Assembly (NCBI RefSeq): GCF_029762515.1
Contig: NZ_JARVGN010000051.1
Span: 1-8,374 of the forward strand
Source: Methanocalculus sp.
GTDB lineage: Archaea; Halobacteriota; Methanomicrobia; Methanomicrobiales; Methanocorpusculaceae
Length of the DNA stretch: 8,374 nucleotides
Reading direction: 5' to 3'
Part shown: positions 5,716 to 8,374 of the stretch, piece by piece
Layout of the letters: the number at the start of each line of letters is the position of its first letter
How positions within the stretch are numbered: position 1 is the first letter of the stretch
Translations under genes and position numbers: made by a program
Notes under the pieces: generated by a model
Databases searched by the model: none
The model's input: only the letters and a program-made list of their open reading frames with translations
Told to the model about the DNA's origin: nothing

Positions 5716-7979
5716 GTACATCCCCGCTCCTCAGATCCTTTCAGGAACGGTACGGGTACCCGGATGATGCACTCTTCATCAAAACGCTGCCGGGACGGGA
5801 GGCGCAGTATGCGGAGGTGCCAAATCGGCTTCACCCCCGCCTGAAAGAGTATCTCGCCAAATCGGGGATTAAACCCTATATCCACCAGGCCCTGGCATAT
5901 GAAGCCCTCGCTGATGGTGAGGATATCATCCTTGCAACCCCGACTGCGTCAGGAAAGACCCTCGCCTTTGCCCTCCCGATCATCGATCGCCTCCTCACCG
6001 ATTCCGATGCCCGTGCCCTGCTGCTCTACCCCACAAAGGCGCTTGCCCGTGATCAGCTCCGGGCATTTCAGGAGATCGATGCTGCGATCGGAGGGGGTAT
6101 GCGGCCCGCCGTCTATGATGGAGATACTCCCCGCGATGCCCGCCCCGGCATCAGGGCACATTCGCGGATCATCATCTCGAATATGCATGAGATACACCAT
6201 ATCCTCCCCTGGCGGCGGCAGTGGGCAGATTTCTTCTCAGGTACCGCATTTGTCGTCATCGACGAGGCACACCGGTACCGGGGGGTCTTCGGCTCGCATA
6301 TCGCCCTTCTGATCCGGCGTCTTCTGCGTGTCCTCGCATTCTATGATGCCAATCCTGCATTCATTCTGGCAACGGCCACACTCGGCAATCCCGGAGAGTT
6401 TGGTGAGCAGCTCACCGGCAGAGCATGCCGCCTCATCAGTGAGGACGGGTCTCCGCAGAATGCGCGTAGAATCGTCTTCTATAACCCCTATGCCCGCGAC
6501 CCGACGGCATCTCTCGTCTCCGAAACAACTGATCTCTTCTCCGCTTCAATACGCGAGGGGTACCAGACGATCTGCTTCTCATCGTCCCGGCGGCTTGCCG
6601 AGGTGATTGCGCTCAGGGCCCGCGAAGAATTTCCAGCCGGACAAGCTCAGGAGACAACGATTTGTGCCTACCGTGCCGGGTATCTCGCAGATGAACGCCG
6701 GGAGATCGAGTCAGCAGTAAAGGAGGGAAGTATCCGGGGCATCGTATCGACAAATGCACTCGAGCTCGGGGTGGATATCGGCACCCTCGACTCGGTGGTG
6801 ATGGCAGGGTATCCCGGTACCACCCTCTCCTTCTGGCAGCAGGCAGGGCGTGCCGGAAGGAGCGGAAGAGAGAGTATCGTCGCGATGGTAGCCCGGTACG
6901 ATCCGATCGACCAGTACTACATGCACCACCCGGATCGGTTCTTTGAGACTGCATACGAGCATGCGGCAATCGACTGCAGAAACCCGATCGCCCTCTCGGG
7001 GCATCTCCTCTGTGCGGCAGCCGAGGTGCCGATACGCGATTCTGACTGCCGATATTTCGGAGCAGAGATGAACGACTATCTTGCAACCCTCATGGAACAG
7101 GAGATTCTGGCAAAAACGAAGCGGGGGATCGTCTATGCCGGCTCCTCCCGTGCATCCGAACTTGTCTCCCTCTCGGGATCGGCATCAGGTGGATACCGGA
7201 TAACCCATAACGGGTATCTTATCGAAACGATGGATGATTCACAGGCATATCGCGAGGCATATCCGGGTGCGATCATCCTCCACCAGGGGGAGAGCTACAT
7301 CGTGCGGTCGGTGAACCGCGAGGATCGCCAGATCCGGGTTGAGGCAGCCGATGTCGATTACCATACCCGTCCCCTGATGAGGAAGAGTGTCGAGGTCGGC
7401 ACGATTGAAAGGAGCGTCTCCCACGGAGGCTTCACCATCTCATCTGCCGGGGTGACCGTCACTGAAGAGCTCTATGGCTTTCGTATCGTCAGGTATGACC
7501 GGGTGATCGGATCTGCCGAGGTTGATGCACCCCCTCTCTCCTTCCCGACACAGGGGCTTCTGATCGCAATTGATGAGAATATGTTAGCAGATGGAGGAAT
7601 CGGTGATCCGGATGGCGCCCTCCATGCCGCCGAACATGCCCTGATCGCGGCAATGCCGGGTGTTGTCATCTGTGATCGGTATGATATCGGCGGTATCTCA
7701 ACTGCCTGCCATCCGGCAACAGGCACTCCTGCGATCATCATCTATGACGGCTATATCGGGGGAGCAGGGCTCTCTCAGAAGGCATATGATCTGGTTTTCC
7801 GGGTCGCCTCGCTTGCAGAAGCGATTATCAGCGAGTGCCGGTGTGCCGACGGCTGCCCTGCCTGCATCTTCTCGCCAAAATGCGGCAATGATAACCAGCC
7901 GCTCGACAAGGCAGGTGCACGGGTGCTGCTCGGTTCCCTTTGTGAGAGGATGAAAGGGGCAGAACCGGTGCCTTCATAA
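5712..7979 (+). CDS. mrfA: DEAH-box helicase of the YprA/MrfA family (COG1205) with C-terminal Cys cluster
   Basis: This 755-residue superfamily 2 helicase matches B. subtilis MrfA (about 749 residues), a 3'-5' DNA helicase for repair of mitomycin damage independent of UvrABC. Visible motifs are Walker A ATPTASGKT (75-83), Ia PTKALARDQ (107-115), DEAH (184-187) followed by RYRGVFGSH, TATLGNP (221-227), motif V STNALELGVDIG (346-357) and motif VI QQAGRAGRSG (376-385). The C-terminal half is the MrfA-type domain with YDGYIGGAGL (678-687) and a metal-binding cysteine group at Cys709, 711, 715, 718 and 724. The GTG start at 5712 overlaps the exonuclease stop by 4 bases, and GGGAG lies 8 bases upstream. 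Nothing essential is missing. Family and partner are clear; that it repairs crosslinks or bulky adducts in this archaeon is inferred from the pairing. Confidence 0.93.
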   Translation: MSTSPLLRSFQERYGYPDDALFIKTLPGREAQYAEVPNRLHPRLKEYLAKSGIKPYIHQALAYEALADGEDIILATPTASGKTLAFALPIIDRLLTDSDARALLLYPTKALARDQLRAFQEIDAAIGGGMRPAVYDGDTPRDARPGIRAHSRIIISNMHEIHHILPWRRQWADFFSGTAFVVIDEAHRYRGVFGSHIALLIRRLLRVLAFYDANPAFILATATLGNPGEFGEQLTGRACRLISEDGSPQNARRIVFYNPYARDPTASLVSETTDLFSASIREGYQTICFSSSRRLAEVIALRAREEFPAGQAQETTICAYRAGYLADERREIESAVKEGSIRGIVSTNALELGVDIGTLDSVVMAGYPGTTLSFWQQAGRAGRSGRESIVAMVARYDPIDQYYMHHPDRFFETAYEHAAIDCRNPIALSGHLLCAAAEVPIRDSDCRYFGAEMNDYLATLMEQEILAKTKRGIVYAGSSRASELVSLSGSASGGYRITHNGYLIETMDDSQAYREAYPGAIILHQGESYIVRSVNREDRQIRVEAADVDYHTRPLMRKSVEVGTIERSVSHGGFTISSAGVTVTEELYGFRIVRYDRVIGSAEVDAPPLSFPTQGLLIAIDENMLADGGIGDPDGALHAAEHALIAAMPGVVICDRYDIGGISTACHPATGTPAIIIYDGYIGGAGLSQKAYDLVFRVASLAEAIISECRCADGCPACIFSPKCGNDNQPLDKAGARVLLGSLCERMKGAEPVPS

Positions 7980-7982
7980 TCC

Positions 7983-7989
7983 ATAAATG
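7983..7989 (+). promoter_or_regulatory. Possible TATA box for the ABC ATPase gene
   Basis: ATAAATG in the A/T-rich 38-base gap sits about 32 bases before the ATG at 8018. It would give a leader of only a few bases, roughly where a GGTG (8010-8013) could serve as a weak ribosome binding site. Support is composition and spacing only. Confidence 0.25.
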
Positions 7990-7993
7990 TAAA

Positions 7994-8001
7994 TTGTTTT
8001 T
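7994..8001 (+). terminator. Possible T-rich terminator after mrfA
   Basis: TTGTTTTT follows the mrfA stop by 14 bases. Archaeal transcription often ends at short T-rich tracts without a strong hairpin. The tract is short, and weakly inverted AATGT/ACATT arms (7986-7990 and 8003-8007) flank it, so it could equally be part of a control site for the next gene. Confidence 0.25.
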
Positions 8002-8017
8002 AACATTCTGGTGTACC

Positions 8018-8374
8018 ATGCAGGCGATCAGGGCAGAGAACCTCTCGAAATCCTTTGATGGGCGGATGGTGCTCGATAATGTATCATTCTCCGTTGAGAA
8101 GGGGGAGATCTTCGGGTACCTCGGCCCAAACGGGGCAGGAAAGACAACGACGATCAATCTCCTCCTCGGACTCCTCACTCCTGATGGCGGGAGAGCCACG
8201 GTGAATGGCGCCGATCTCGGTTCAGATGACGAGGCACGGCGGCGAATCGGGGTGCTCTTTGAGAATAACGGCTTTTCTGAGCGGCAGAGTGCCTACGAGA
8301 ACCTCAGGTACTATGCCATTCTCTATGGCATGGATGATCCGGATCACAGGGTAGATGAGCTGCTCGGGATGATC
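8018..8374 (+). CDS. ABC transporter ATP-binding protein (N-terminal 119 residues, cut by window end)
   Basis: This is the start of a CcmA/ABC-2-type exporter ATPase (COG1131-like), which powers export of an unknown substrate with a separate membrane permease. The frame from the ATG at 8018 is open to the last base, giving 119 residues. It shows the A-loop region NLSKSFDGRMVLDNVSF, Walker A GPNGAGKTT (36-44) and the Q-loop region FENNGFSERQSAYENL (81-96), where Glu82 occupies the place of the usual Gln; acidic residues are known there in this transporter group. The signature, Walker B and H-loop would lie beyond the window. A GGTG lies 4 bases before the ATG. It follows mrfA by 38 A/T-rich bases with promoter-like and T-rich sequence, so it may be its own transcription unit rather than part of the repair operon. 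Confidence 0.9.
   Translation, partial: MQAIRAENLSKSFDGRMVLDNVSFSVEKGEIFGYLGPNGAGKTTTINLLLGLLTPDGGRATVNGADLGSDDEARRRIGVLFENNGFSERQSAYENLRYYAILYGMDDPDHRVDELLGMI

Noticed and set aside
6613..7086. 157-codon minus-strand frame inside the helicase
   Set aside because: Antisense to helicase motifs V and VI, Arg/Ser-rich shadow composition.
4639..7979. Helicase-nuclease pair as a new antiphage defence system
   Set aside because: Both proteins match the known MrfA/MrfB repair family, and no other defence gene, CRISPR array or mobile element is visible nearby.
8018..8374. Q-loop Glu in place of Gln as a sign of a dead ABC ATPase
   Set aside because: This substitution occurs in functional ABC-2-type exporters, and the Walker A is intact; the rest of the protein is outside the window.

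Overview
The window reads as chromosomal DNA of a euryarchaeon, most likely a methanogen of the Methanomicrobia/Methanomicrobiales type. This rests on three things: moderately GC-rich coding sequence, A/T-rich gaps with archaeal TATA-like boxes placed for short-leader or leaderless messages, and a GH57-like/GT4/GlgB glycogen gene set. The genus cannot be read from the sequence. Genes are dense and lie in two divergent blocks that point away from a short region near 4490-4640.

Left block, minus strand, reading from about 4494 down to 1: a HAD-IIA sugar-phosphatase-like gene (3715-4494), a GH57 alpha-amylase-like gene (2221-3675), a GT4 glycosyltransferase resembling a glycogen synthase (1094-2239), and a branching enzyme glgB cut off by the window start (1-1081). 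The GH57-like, GT4 and glgB genes overlap or are separated by only 12 bases. They look like one unit for building and editing an alpha-1,4/1,6-glucan such as glycogen. The GH57 protein has the catalytic nucleophile Glu replaced by Asp and a broken HQP motif, so it may not be an ordinary amylase. It probably has its own promoter, with a TATA box about 30 bases before an ATG that lacks a Shine-Dalgarno.

Divergence region (about 4463-4690): on the minus strand, just before the HAD gene, a stretch reads as the C-terminal end of a nucleoside phosphorylase / MTA-SAH nucleosidase-like protein. It has stop codons and no 5' part, so it looks like the tail of a decayed gene.

Right block, plus strand: a DEDD exonuclease of the YprB/MrfB family (4639-5715) overlaps by four bases (GTGA) a DEAH helicase of the YprA/MrfA family with a C-terminal cysteine cluster (5712-7979). 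The pair matches the MrfAB mitomycin-damage repair helicase-nuclease of Bacillus subtilis. Here the nuclease carries an N-terminal helix-hairpin-helix, and there is no room for the C-terminal TPR part. An ABC transporter ATPase gene (8018 onward) follows and is cut off by the window end.
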